This document shows, piece by piece, positions 23,343 to 34,610 of a stretch of 64,000 nucleotides of DNA. The notes beneath the pieces were generated by a model. The model was not told the DNA's origin. It searched no databases and saw nothing but the letters and a program-made list of their open reading frames with translations. The stretch's first letter is position 1. Each line of letters opens with the position of its first letter. Origin of the DNA: Scytalidium lignicola (lineage: Eukaryota; Ascomycota; Leotiomycetes); the NCBI GenBank assembly GCA_002812745.2, contig NCSJ02000029.1, forward strand, positions 1-64,000, written 5' to 3'. The position numbers and the translations under genes were made by a program.

Positions 23343-24606
23343 GATATGTGAAGTAAGAGGAGTCCACACGCACTCTCAATGCCAATAGCACAATAATGAG
23401 AGATTAATTGACAATTGGAGAAGTACCAAAAGTTAGACTTTTCAGGAACACAGCATGCAGAAGCTCTACAGATAATAAAATTTCAGCTTTATCTGATTCA
23501 GCTCTTATCCAGCTTCACCTCCAGCTTTACCCCCAGCTATATCTGCCCCTCCTCCCACTCTAGGTAGGGTCCCTGACATGTGAGTTACAGGCGCCACACT
23601 TGGTGCTATATTAGTACAGTAGCAAGTCGAGAGATAAGGGACCTAGAATTATTAATAAAAGATTAATCGCGGCATTCCAACGGCCCGAGGTCGGACTTTG
23701 ATTATTATTACAGCATGCCTATTGAGTCACGATTGAGTTACAGATCTTGACTTAATTTAACTAAACCCTAGGAAACTACTCATCAAGCGACTATATAGTA
23801 CTATAGAACGCATATCCGAGCGATCGCCAGATTTCTTCCCGGTCCGTATACTAGAAAGGACTTATATGTCCGACTTTATTATATAATTTTTTGCAGAGCT
23901 CTATCTTTAGCAAATTTCCTTTTTATCAAATCAAACAACTTATAATATCTCTTATTCATCCACGAGATTAGAGGTGTTAGAATAATTTACAATATCTGAA
24001 CTGAATTTGAATCCCCGACCATTGGAAAGGGACTCAAAAGAACCTAGAGTATCGCCAAAATGAAGCTACGATATTAATTTATGCTTTCTAGTTCCATAAA
24101 AGCATTCAGCTTCTGAAGAACACATCTGGCATGTCTTTGGCGTTAAGTGCATGACGGTCATGTAAGTGAGGTAGCAGCTTATGTAGCGTGACGTTGAGAG
24201 GTTGTTTTATAAAACCATACAACGATCAAGCCTTATGATTTGTTGAGTAAATTAATATTTAATTATTTAGTATATATTACAATCCTATTAGATGCCTCTA
24301 ACATTAAGCTAGATGGAATTATTGTACTAACTATTACGGTACGAAAANTTTTGAAATAAAATGAGTCCTATTTTCAAAATATATGATGGCGATAGTTCTC
24401 TCCACAGTGATTATTAACTTTCAGTAACGATACATGAGGTACAGTAACCATCCTGTGATACGGTTCATGGATGCATTCCTAGCTTATGCCAGGAGTGGGG
24501 GGGGGGGGGGGGCATACCNGATAAATGTATATCTCATGTTCTGGCAGGAGTGCAGAAGTTTCAACCCAGGCCTGTGTCACATCATCTGAGTGATCAGGAA
24601 CTGAAA
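23343..24606. promoter_or_regulatory. Shared divergent promoter of the two amide hydrolase genes
   Basis: The 1.26-kb region separates the DMFase-like gene (minus) from the amidohydrolase gene (plus). Three AGATAA sites, fitting the HGATAR core of GATA nitrogen regulators such as AreA, lie within 170 bp: 23470-23475 and 23632-23637 on the plus strand and 23489-23494 on the minus. A run of 16 G occurs at 24497-24512, 95 bp before the amidohydrolase ATG. Two N characters lie at 24348 and 24519. GATA hexamers are common by chance in AT-rich DNA, so nitrogen control is only a suggestion. Confidence 0.35.
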
Positions 24607-25977
24607 ATGACTTCCAATAGCATCACCAAGCCCTGGATTCCCGGAGGCCTTGCGCCAGATCTCACCTTTGTGAATGCTAACCTCGTCGATGTGGAAGCGA
24701 GCCATATTATACCGAATTGCACCATTCACATCAAGAGTGGATTCATTGTCGACGTGAAGACCGGCGAGACTCCTCACATACCACAGCTAAACTCCATACC
24801 TACGACAAAATTCATTGACCTGCAGAATCACTACATCTGCCCTGGCTTGATTGACTGCCATGTCCATGTTACTGCGACTCCGGGGGGGCTTTCACTGACA
24901 GAGCTGTTCAATGCCAGCCCTAATGCCATCGCCTATCGAGCAGCGTTCGTCGCACGGGAAATGTTGTTGAGAGGATTCACAACTGCACGCGATACTGGAG
25001 GTGCTGATGCCGCGCTTCGAGATGCAATTGCTGAAGGGCTGCTTCCAGGACCACGTCTCTACATTGCAGGCAAGGCGCTCTCACAGACAGGCGGACATGG
25101 CGACTCGCGTGCCAGCTACCAACCCCAGGAACATAAATGCTGCGGTGGGCATTCTCCTGCTCTGGCCCGCCTGTGTAACGGAGTCCCCGAATGTCTCGAG
25201 GCAGTTCGTGATGAACTTCGCCAAGGAGCCGACTTTATCAAGATCATGAGTGGCGGTGGTGTTGCATCGCCATCCGATACTCTCGACATGCTGCAGTTTA
25301 CTCCAGAGGAGATTCGTGCGATTACGACCACAGCTACATACTCCAAGAAATATGTGACTGCACATGCTTACACCGTTGAGGCAATCCGTCATGCTGTTGA
25401 CAATGGCGTCCGGAACATCGAGCATGGTAACCTCATCGACCGTGAGACGGCTGAATACTGTGCTAAGAAAGGGGTCATGTTTACTCCAACCCTAATCGCC
25501 TACCAGGGCATGATGGAACCACCTTTCGATGGATTTCTGGACGAATTTGGTAAGAGGAAGAACCGTGAGGTCCTCGCATGTGGCCTTAATTCCTTGACAA
25601 TCCTGCGAGATGCCGGCGCCACCATCTGCTATGGATCTGACCTGCTTGGTGGTCTACATCCGTTGCAAAACCGGGAATTTACTATCCGGTCCGCTGTACT
25701 AAGCGCAGGAGAAATATTGCGGTCAGCAACGATCAATGCAGCCAGAGCTGTCGGCATGGAGAATCAACTGGGATGCCTGAAGGCTGGTGCTATTGCAGAT
25801 TTACTCATCCTCACAGCTAATCCGCTGGAGGATATATCCGTTCTTGACAAGATTCATGAAGTTTTGGAAGCAATTATCAAAGATGGACGCGTCGTTACCA
25901 GTCGACTAGATGAGCTGCCTGTAGATGCATTGTATGACCCATTTCAGATTCAAGGCCAGGGTTGGGAATTAATTTAA
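24607..25977 (+). CDS. Ochratoxinase-like amidohydrolase
   Basis: A 456-residue intronless metal-dependent hydrolase from the ATG at 24607 (A at -3); the open frame extends 19 codons upstream from a GTG, which I reject. All binuclear-site residues of subtype-1 amidohydrolases are present: His85 and His87 (IDCHVHV), the bridging Lys212 (FIKIMSGGG), His253 (VTAHAY), His273 (NIEHGN) and Asp345 (YGSDLLG). Their spacing is nearly that of the Aspergillus niger ochratoxinase and related Xaa-Pro dipeptidase-like amidases, which hydrolyse amide bonds between an aromatic acid and an amino acid or similar groups. No signal peptide is seen. It is transcribed divergently from the DMFase-like gene. Function as an amidase is a good inference; the natural substrate is unknown. 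Confidence 0.9.
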   Translation: MTSNSITKPWIPGGLAPDLTFVNANLVDVEASHIIPNCTIHIKSGFIVDVKTGETPHIPQLNSIPTTKFIDLQNHYICPGLIDCHVHVTATPGGLSLTELFNASPNAIAYRAAFVAREMLLRGFTTARDTGGADAALRDAIAEGLLPGPRLYIAGKALSQTGGHGDSRASYQPQEHKCCGGHSPALARLCNGVPECLEAVRDELRQGADFIKIMSGGGVASPSDTLDMLQFTPEEIRAITTTATYSKKYVTAHAYTVEAIRHAVDNGVRNIEHGNLIDRETAEYCAKKGVMFTPTLIAYQGMMEPPFDGFLDEFGKRKNREVLACGLNSLTILRDAGATICYGSDLLGGLHPLQNREFTIRSAVLSAGEILRSATINAARAVGMENQLGCLKAGAIADLLILTANPLEDISVLDKIHEVLEAIIKDGRVVTSRLDELPVDALYDPFQIQGQGWELI

Positions 25978-26830
25978 CTAATTTAGTATGAGTCGAAATT
26001 AATACTAATTAAAATATGAATTCATCATGGAGCTAATATAATATGATTAGCTGTAACCTACCCTTTTTAAGCTGCACTAAAGGATAGAAGCTTTCTAATA
26101 TAATATACTGTGATATTATCAAGCAACTTCTTCTCAAGTGATATTGTTACATAANTTTTTTAACAAAAATTGAGATTCTTTTTCGTATTTGAAATTTATT
26201 GTAGTGGTCTTCGTAGAAGTATATCGGCCCATTCTGCTAGTCTAAGTAAGTAATGCAACAAACCATTAGCGTAATGAATACACTACGTAACTAGATCATG
26301 ACATGGAGATCTTTTCCATTGTGCTAGTACTCTCTCTCGAGTTGGAGAAGCTCTTCTTGAGCCTCCGAATATTATCGCTGGGTTATATTTGGTATGAATG
26401 CTGCTATCTGAACAGGAAATTTTGCTTTATTGTTCTCGAGATAAGCAATTGATTGGTTCTGCCAACAGGACAGTTCATTTAATCTATTACTGCGTTGTAC
26501 TACAGACCATTAATGCCAGATATAATTTGAGTATATTGGAGCTTTTCGGAAATTGGTAAGAATGTGAATATACTTTACACAGCAGAGCCACAACATATTA
26601 AACCCGAGAGGGTTCAACTTATATTTTGAGGTAGCGATGGAACTATAGAAGTGCAAGTTGTATTTCTCTTTTGTCAGTGAATCATGGTGAGTCTCTCCAA
26701 ACGAGTTTTACAAGTAGGGGTAGGAGGAAATAGGGGGGGAGAGAAGGCTAGCTCAATTTAAACTGAGTATGTGGATATTTACAACACCCTTCACTTGCTA
26801 ACAAATTCCACCTAATACTCTACCATTTAT
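25978..26830. other. Convergent intergenic region, AT-rich
   Basis: About 850 bp between the 3' ends of the amidohydrolase and VOC genes. AT-rich, one N at 26155 beside a T-run, no open frame worth reporting and no repeat recognised. Confidence 0.5.
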
Positions 26831-27387
26831 TTAATAGGCTGTTCTGCAACCAAGCCATTCGAAACTAACACTGAGGACCTCTACAACATTGCCCCAGGGA
26901 TCAGACAAGTACAGACACTTAATATCGCCGTTTCCAGAAGGATCCACAGTTTTCCCAATACGTTTCCCACCTGCCGCTTCAACTTTGTCGGCAAGAACGT
27001 CTGGGTTCGGATCTGTGACACAAATGTGAAAAAATCCTTTTCGGCCATAATCGAAAAAGTCTCCTTGCTGGGGCTTCGGGTCGACGAACTCGAAAATCTC
27101 AAACCCGACGCCATTCCCTGTCGCCATGTATGCAAGCTTCACTTCGTTGAGATTTGCGGGATAGATGCCAAAGATAGCAGCATTCGGAGTCGCTGATCGC
27201 TTGATATGTGATATATTGCCCAGGAGCTTGAATCCAAAAATCCTTGAATACCACTCAACTGTTGCCTGTATATCTGAGACGGACACAGCAACATGGTTGA
27301 ATACTCGGTTGTGTATGTCCTGATGGCTAGTTCAAAAGGAGCTCGCGAATATGAAGGATATCGAGTAGGACTTACCTGTTGTGCCAT
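26831..27387 (-). CDS. VOC (glyoxalase/dioxygenase-fold) protein
   Basis: Two exons, 27387-27376 (only MAQQ) and 27319-26831, separated by a 56-bp GT-AG intron, encode 166 residues. The sequence has the paired beta-alpha-beta-beta-beta modules of the vicinal oxygen chelate fold: FNHVAVSVSDIQATVEWYSRIFGF at the start, GFFHICVTDP in the middle and CLYLSDPWGNVVEVLSV at the end. Metal ligands are probably His (FNHVAV), His (FHICVT) and Glu (VVEVLS). The family includes glyoxalase I, extradiol dioxygenases and epimerases, so the reaction cannot be fixed. It sits in the proposed cluster, upstream of a MITE that lies between it and the oxidoreductase gene. Confidence 0.85.
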
Positions 27388-27653
27388 ATTGATAAGTCGA
27401 GATCTTGTCTAAGGATTTCGGCGTCTTAAAATCACTAGCCCAGGTCTTGCTTCATGAAAGATATTCTCTCTACCCTTATCTAGTAATTTACGTTACTCGG
27501 TCGTCTTACAACAGGTTTTAAGAGAGCTGGTATAATGCCAAAGCCGAGGCGAGTCAATCGGGCATTATTCCGACAGAACTCAAAAGCAAAAACGGAACTC
27601 TAGTGGTTGCGGAAACCACTTCCCGGTAAGGGTGATAATGCCCGTCTGTTGTA

Positions 27654-27898
27654 CGGAGGTCGCGGCAAAAGGTCATTGGAATCTGCCAAGACACTGGGAT
27701 GACGCTAAATAATTTGGCGTTGTGAGTGCCCTGTAATTACAGTGAGCAAAGTGCCCAAAGCCTGCTATAATTACAGCGTATTACGGGGCCATTGGTAGCC
27801 TGAAGCTCGCTGTAATTATAGGGCACTCACAACGCCAAATTATTTAGCGTCATCCCAGTGTCTTGGCAGATTCCAATGACCTTTTGCCGCGACCTCCG
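27654..27898. mobile_element. Palindromic MITE with TA target duplication
   Basis: A 245-bp non-coding element begins CGGAGGTCGCGGCAAAAGG and ends with its reverse complement. The two arms match over about 90 bp with only two transition differences. TA lies directly outside each end (27652-27653 and 27899-27900), the target duplication of Tc1/mariner/pogo elements. The middle repeats short ATAATTACAGCG/GTAATTACAG blocks. It does not share TIRs with the pogo-like element at 8.8 kb, so it belongs to another family. It inserted about 270 bp upstream of the VOC gene start and could alter its promoter. Confidence 0.85.
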
Positions 27899-28297
27899 TA
27901 CACATATTGACAAGTTACAAGCTCACAACATTCTGAAAGAATTTCGGTTCACATCATAATATTTGAGACAGATTGATTGGTAATTGTTTAATGGTCAAAT
28001 AATGAATGCAAAAGCCAAAATATGAAGTAGGAAGTGTAAAGGGAAGGGCAAGATGGAGAACGAGGCAGCTACGGTGGGCTGATTTTTAATGGTTGTGAAA
28101 TTCCTGTGATTTATGTATATAACAATACATATATTAATTGAAAATTAAATAATTACTGTCATATTTATTTTAAAACTTATCGGATCTTGAACACTTCATG
28201 CATCTCATGCCGATAATCAATTATCCTTGTCTATGAGAAGATATCAAACACTGCTAACTAAACTGCCTTTTCTAGTTTTAGTTCTTTGAATAGGAAT
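27899..28297. other. Intergenic, 3' of the oxidoreductase gene
   Basis: About 400 bp of AT-rich sequence between the MITE and the 3' end of the oxidoreductase gene. No open frame or repeat that I can support. Confidence 0.45.
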
Positions 28298-29541
28298 TTA
28301 AAGTGCGCTCCTTCTTGCTGGCCTTGGGATCGATGTACTATGACCTTTCTCATCNAAAAAAAATCTTGTCTCCGCTGATCAAGCTTTGTTGCAATGCTTC
28401 TCCGATAGCAAGCGCCTTTACTGAGCTTTGAAGATCGAGCGGCAAAACTCCATTATTCAGGCAGCATTCCGTGAATTCATTGGACTCGGTGATAAATGCT
28501 TCTCTGAAGCGTTCGTAGTAATGCTGCGGTAGTTTCCGTCTCGTGCCAAGGGAGTCATGAATTTCAACGTGATTCTTCCTCGGCTCCATGTTGATCCTAA
28601 CAGAACCTCTCTTGCAAATTATCTCTGTAGTATCTTCCTGCCCAGCTGCCATCATGCGAGAGCAATATAGGACAGCAATTTTTCCGCCATAGAATTCGAT
28701 TGTCGCTACCCCATTGTCCCGGTCGTTAGACTGTTCAAGTTCAGGATGGACGGCTGCAACTCCAACTGCTTGCAGGCTCTTAATTTTGCAATCATCCCCG
28801 AGGAACCAGAGGGCAAGGTCAATATCATGTATAGAACAGTCAAGGAATATGCCGCCGCTTGTTTTGGAGTACTCAATGAAGAATCCAGCCGGGTCATACA
28901 TATCGGCCGTTTGCGAACGGAACACCACCGGTGCTCCATATTCACCACTTGCTATACTCTGATACGCCTCGCGATAAGATGCATCAAAGCGACGAGAGAA
29001 ACCGCACATTACTTTTTGCTTGGGATGCAACTTTAATGATTCGTTATAAGCGTCGACGACAGATTGGGCCTGGTTGGAGATATATAAAGTCAGTATATAG
29101 GTTGACAAGTTTTGATCGGTGTCCGGTTAAACAAAAGTACGCACAATTTGGACATCGATGCTCAGAGGCTTTTCACATAGAACATGATAGCCTTTCTGAA
29201 TGGACTTCAATGCTTGTTCTGCATGTGCCGAAGTAATACTAGCGATTACTATAGCTTCCAATTCTTCTTTCTCCAGCATCTCGTCGTAGTCGCTGTAAAT
29301 ATGAACTCCCTCCAGATTTTTCTTCGCCCATTTCCGTTCCTCCTCATCTGGAGTACTTGCCGCTATCACTATAGCCTGGGGTGTGAGAGAGAAAAAATTT
29401 ATAGCATGACGCTTGCCTACTCTGATATTAGCTGGTCATGGCTTATTGGCACGTTCTCTATGTGTTATGACCCTTACCCATTCGACCAAGGCCAGCAATT
29501 CCTACCCGGAGCTTTCTACTAGAGGACTTTGAAACATTCAT
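28298..29541 (-). CDS. Gfo/Idh/MocA-family NAD(P)-dependent oxidoreductase
   Basis: Three exons, 29541-29478, 29416-29145 and 29069-28298, encode 368 residues once the N at 28355 is removed. The Rossmann start RVGIAGLGRMGKRH, the conserved CEKPLS motif with its lysine, and the C-terminal catalytic region GGIFLDCSIHDIDLALWFLG mark a member of the inositol 2-dehydrogenase/glucose-fructose oxidoreductase family. Keeping the N gives a premature stop after KIFF; dropping it continues KIFFDEKGHST to the TAA at 28298, as the family's C-terminus requires. Likely cytosolic; it would oxidise a hydroxyl of a sugar, cyclitol or similar compound with NAD(P). It could feed from the sugar-type transporter at 34.6 kb. 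The upstream open frame to 29655 is probably 5' UTR. Confidence 0.88.
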
Positions 29542-30291
29542 CGCGTACCTTATCGAGAGGTTTGAATTGAAAAGGATCGAGAGTTTGAGAGGAGTGAGTT
29601 CGAAACTAAAGATAGAGATCTCACACCAGCAGTAGTCGCTAATCTTTAAAATCAATAGAAGGTCATCTTTATATAAAGACTCCTAGCCATCAACGAATGC
29701 TTAGCTTCGGAAATCGAGTTGATTGGCATATGAGAAATCCTGGAGAGCGGATGTCGGATTTAGTGATGTGGTAGCCGGAAATGGGTAAACCGCACCAGTC
29801 GTAGGTGTCCACAGAGATCAAGTTCCAGCATTAACTCTACCAAATATTGCAGTTCTAGGTTGATGATGCGGGAGGAAATGCACCCCACTACTCTCCGCAA
29901 CGGAATTCCATTTCCCCTGTCCAGTTTTTTATATTTATATTCCGAAGTTATAAAACTCGAAGCTAATCATTACTTCAGCCTTCCTTCGCGGTCTTATTTG
30001 CTTATGGGGAATCAACCGCATAATTCCCTAATGCCAAATAAAGTCGATCGAACCATTCGTGGAATCTGTGGAGCGGGTGCTTGCGATACTGCAGAAGACT
30101 GGATGTGAGCAAGCAACGAACCCTCACATTGACGAACGGTTCGAAGCAGCGGCCAGTAACCCCAAAGGTATTCCAAGTAGGGGCCTTTCAAGACAAGGAA
30201 TTATAGTTAGTATTGCACTTCCCAGCTCTTGGGCTAAACTTTTCGTAGCTCAGAAGCATTGCAATTACTTCATCGATCTGTCCGTGTTGCT
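29542..30291. other. Intergenic between oxidoreductase and nirA-like regulator
   Basis: About 750 bp that must contain the oxidoreductase promoter and the regulator's 3' end. Only short spurious open frames; no site recognised. Confidence 0.4.
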
Positions 30292-33247
30292 TTATTCGGG
30301 GTAAAGATTCCCGTCACGATTTTCGAACAGAGCCTGCACATCAGGCATGAGCATCCAGTCAAGGTCAATGTCCATGTTTATATTATTATCTAGCTGTGGT
30401 CGTACGCCTAAAGGTCTTTGATCATCACTAGAGCTTCCGGAGTCAAGGCCACCTGACGTTCGCGATCGCTTTCTAGGAGCGCATGATGTCTGCTTCTCCA
30501 GCCAAGCTTCGGATCGGCGTAACGACTTGGTTGAGTGAGTAAGAATCTCCCAATGCCGTTGTAACCTCATAAGGAAATCCTTAGAGCGCTTCGCAGTCTC
30601 CCAAGACAGACTGAATTCATCGAGGGCTCTGAAGCATACGCTCAAATGCAATGCAATATTGTCGTCATCATGTGGTTTATAACGTAACACAGTAGCAAAG
30701 AGAAGCAACAAAGCAGCAGAGGTTGTAATAAACACTCCATGTATATTGATTCGCCGAAGGGTGTAGCTGGCTTCATAGAGCCCGAGGATCTTGGCTATGG
30801 AAATGGCAGATTCAACACACATTTCTCGAGCGTGCAAATATCCCGGACCCTGCGGTGGATAAGGCTGAAGATAGCTCTTCGACATCCACGGTCGATGAGC
30901 GTGAATGATATTCTGATGATATTGCATACTTTTTGGAACGTAAGTGAACTATCTATATTTTCAAACCCTGGGATGTTAGACTGCTTACTGGAGCAACAAT
31001 ACATGTGGGAGATACAGCGAAACGCTATCGCTCAGATTCACCTGCAAAATGGCTGGAAGATTGGATTTCCAATTGAGAAGTTTTGCAACAATATTTGCAT
31101 TCATTTCCTGTAGCATACACTTAGAGAAACCTGACGTCCCATAACTTATTGTAAAGATTAGCGCTATTAGTGTGAGTAGGAGGGTTTGGAAACCTTACAG
31201 AATGTAGCCACATGGCTCCATAATTTCACAGAGGAGAACATGGTATCGACTCACAGTTTCCATGCAGTTTGACAAGACAGGAGGAGCTTCAGTAGAGATC
31301 AGAGATACATATGGTCTCCATTCATTGGGAGTCCCTTGATTACCATCATCACTAGGCTTGCTAACAGTCACATCGTCCATGTTGGTGCGGAAAGGTCGAC
31401 CAAGATAAAAACCCCACAGGCTAGATCTTGAGTTAGGCTGTACCATGGAGGGTATATATTTTGGACACTAACTGGTCAATTGTATATGCGGCCCAGAAGA
31501 CTGTCCGGCGCAACTCCGCGTCAGCAGCGGTGATGACTCCTTTAGCAATATAAGGGGACATGTCTAGGTGCAAGGCTAGGTCAAAAGCAAGTCGTATTGC
31601 CATGACTGGGTGCATAAGTTAGTGTTACCTGCAGTAGAGGTGTGAAAATAGTGCGTACCACTGTAAAGCCAGCCACGAGCATCTCTTTTGTTTCCAATGT
31701 CATGGTTGCTAAGGATAACCATTGCCTGGACCGTAGCTACACAAGGTGAATCCAATTCAATTTCGAGGAGAGCTTTTGCACGATCTCCAAAGAAATCTGC
31801 TAGAGACTTTGGAAATGTAATAAAGGTTGGATGATAGCGGGTCTCAAATGCGGCGCCAAGACAACACCTAACCAAACTATATCAGACTATTTCATGTCGA
31901 TTTTTGTTTGTAAGAAGAGGAAGACTCACATTGCATTCCTCAGCACTTCTGAGTAAAATGGAGTATCTTCCGTTTCACAATGCCACTTTGCTTTTGCATC
32001 CTCGTACGTTTGTCTATCTACTACGTGGAAAGCAGGATCTTGCCATGTGAAATAGAGATTAATTAAGTGCTCTTCAAGAGCAGCAGGAATTTCCTGGTTG
32101 ATTCCTAGATGGTCTAGGCATTGCTGACCCTCACTCCGAATAGTTCGATGCAATATTAGCTTATCTGATACTAACATACCCGCAAGATTGAAAGTTGATG
32201 TTGGACCATAAAAGTGAGTCTGTCCTCCAGGGCCGATCTGTAGAGTACCCACTCGATCGGAGAGCTGGTCAATAAGTTCTTCTATGCTCTCAGGATCACT
32301 AGTATCCTCCGCGAGGAGAGGGTCGTGTTGTTCTGGGACCTCTGCAACGTTTGTAGGTAATCCACTTCTCAGCAATGAAGTACCCGCAACATTCTGTGCT
32401 TGCATAGAAGGCGATCCTAACCAAATATTCCAATCCCAGCCACCAGGGCTGGTTCTTGGGCTACTCTCTCTCACATCCTGCGGTCCGGTTGCAACAGCGA
32501 AAGTCTCATTATCTGGCTCAGTTACGACTGTAGCTGGCAAGGTTGACAAATTTTGAGGCTGTGATGCCTCAACGGCCTCAAGTTCGTGCGAATGACAACG
32601 AGAGTTCTGGATCTCAGCTCCCTCTGGTCCATCATCTGTGACAGCGGTCGAAGGAGGTAACACACATGAAGGCGCATTCCTAGAGATCGCGCCCGCTAAG
32701 CCGTCTTTCGCACACTTCTCATGCTGTGCCGAAGTTGAGCCCACCTCAACCAGTTCAAGTGTCTCCAGAACTTTTCTCAAAGCCTGGTCCTTCTCCGGTG
32801 GCATTGGTGGTGGCTGCAGTCCATTTTCCCTGATGAACCGACATAGCTGGTCGATCCTGCTTGTCTGTAATTCGAGAGCAACTCGAAGAGGGAGTCTACA
32901 AAGCTTAATCAACAAACTCAGATCTACAGCTGGAAGAACTCCTGTACGAGGATTGATACGAAACCCGGGAATTTGTAGCTACAATTGCAAAGGAAAGCCC
33001 TCCGCCTACTTACTTTCTTTTGTCTCCAACCCGGTAGCGACACTCGCGGTTCTTGTTCGCGCAATTGGAGCAGGTTGGTTCTGCTCCATCACACTGTAGT
33101 CATCATTAGCCTGAGTTCTATAGATGGATCAATCCGCGACTTGTGGAAAGCTCGAGAATAAGTAACCTTCACTTTGCTCTCACGGCAGGATACACAGGCT
33201 GTTGTCACATGTCTCCTTCCTGCCGATGGCTTGACAGGAGGCGGCAT
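30292..33247 (-). CDS. nirA-like Zn2Cys6 transcription factor
   Basis: The ATG at 33247 opens with MPPPVKPSAGRRHVTT and a binuclear zinc cluster split by an intron: ACVSCRESKVK, then CDGAEPTCSNCANKNREC (CX2CX6C-CX6CX2CX6C). A second intron leads to LPLRVALELQTSRIDQLCRFIREN, a dimerisation-type helix, and PPPMPPEKD, both usual in the large fungal nirA-like regulator family. A long disordered, glutamate- and serine-rich stretch follows, then the fungal-specific regulatory domain (LHRTIRSEGQQCLDHLGI; EEHLINLYFTWQDPAFHVVDRQTYEDA; VMAIRLAFDLALHLDMSPYIAKGVI) over several exons to the stop at 30292. It acts in the nucleus. The family name does not prove nitrate control. It is a second candidate regulator for the cluster. 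Confidence 0.85.
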
Positions 33248-34610
33248 GCTGACGATTCTCCTTATCTATGTCAGCGACGAGCAGTCATGAAATAGGCACA
33301 GGTTGTTAGCAGTCGATAGAGGTTCTGGGTGGGTGTTGAAGGTGCGATGAGAGAAGAGGAATGGCGAAAGCCTAACTTGCGAAAAAAGCTTGGTTTCACA
33401 AGGATAACTCGGATGTACTCCAATGTAACATTTCCCAAAGGACTTAACCATTATGCTAGGAGTCTGGCACTGGAGAAGTATGCTGCAAGGGCAACTGCTT
33501 GGTCCAATAGAAATCGAGTATCGTTGATGTTGGAAGAGCAGACAACTATCGGGGGTAATGGTCGCGGGGCAATTGCTCCACAGTACGGGAAAACGAATAA
33601 ATAATAATACACTTATAAATAGCTTTACCCCGCACACTAAACTAAGTTCATAGGCCGCGTGGCAATGTTTCTCACAGCAAGCTTTATTAACTTCAAGGCC
33701 TACAGAAAGATCATCAATGTAAGGATATCTCGCCAACCCCTAGCATATCGTTGGAGCCATTATTCTAATTTAGAATAAAGTGGTGCCCTACAAAACAATG
33801 CCTCCTTCATACATACATACAAACACACGTACTTGGCCTTATCTCATATCCGGGAGTTCGAGTTTGAAATATCAAGAACGAAAACATATTGAGGTGTTTT
33901 ACCTCCTCAGTCGAACCATATGTTCCCGTCCATCTACCAAGTTGGCCCAAACGCCATTGTTTCATTGAACTTTTAGGAATTATGGATAAGCTTTAAAATA
34001 ATACGAGAAAAGGAAGTTGCATTCTTAGGGTGAGGAGACTTAAAGACAGACAATGTACAGTTATGCTTTAAGCAACGTTGCAATTGTATCTCTGTTTTGT
34101 ATCATTTTAAAACTCAACGGTCCGTAGATTCTATCACAACAAGAAATCGTATTTAAAATGGTGTGATATTGGTTTTTAGACTGCCAATGAGCCACCTGGG
34201 CAGACGAGCCGCGACACAAAATCAATCGCCCAAGTGTTTCAAGCCCGGCGGGCCAATGGACAATGATTCCGAATCCAAGGAGGGACAAATCCACGTCCAT
34301 GAACTTCGGGAAGTGAAATCCGAACAATGCCATGCAGGATACTTTACTCAATGGTAGTTTTCGCGACTCAAAAAAAGCGTTACGGGATTCCATGCGATCG
34401 GTCAACTACCCCGGATTGTACCCCAGAAAACCCCCATGGGGTCAATAGATGGGGCAACAGCATATAATAGACTGCTCCCTTCCTATCAGCTCCCTTGAAT
34501 TGTTAAACTAAGTCTCGGTTCAGACTATTCTCCTATCTTAATACGTATGTTCCTCTGCTAAAACTTTACTCAAAGTTTGCTTTCTCGTCCAAACCCAAGT
34601 AAGATCAAGC
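33248..34610. promoter_or_regulatory. Divergent promoter region, nirA-like regulator and transporter
   Basis: 1.36 kb between the starts of two divergent genes. Several small open frames on both strands look spurious. No palindrome or repeat stood out; sites for either regulator could not be picked by eye. Confidence 0.35.

Noticed and set aside
29542..29655. N-terminal extension of the oxidoreductase to 29655
   Set aside because: The family start is MNVSKSSSRKLRVGIAG-like at 29541; the extension has no homology and fits a 5' UTR.
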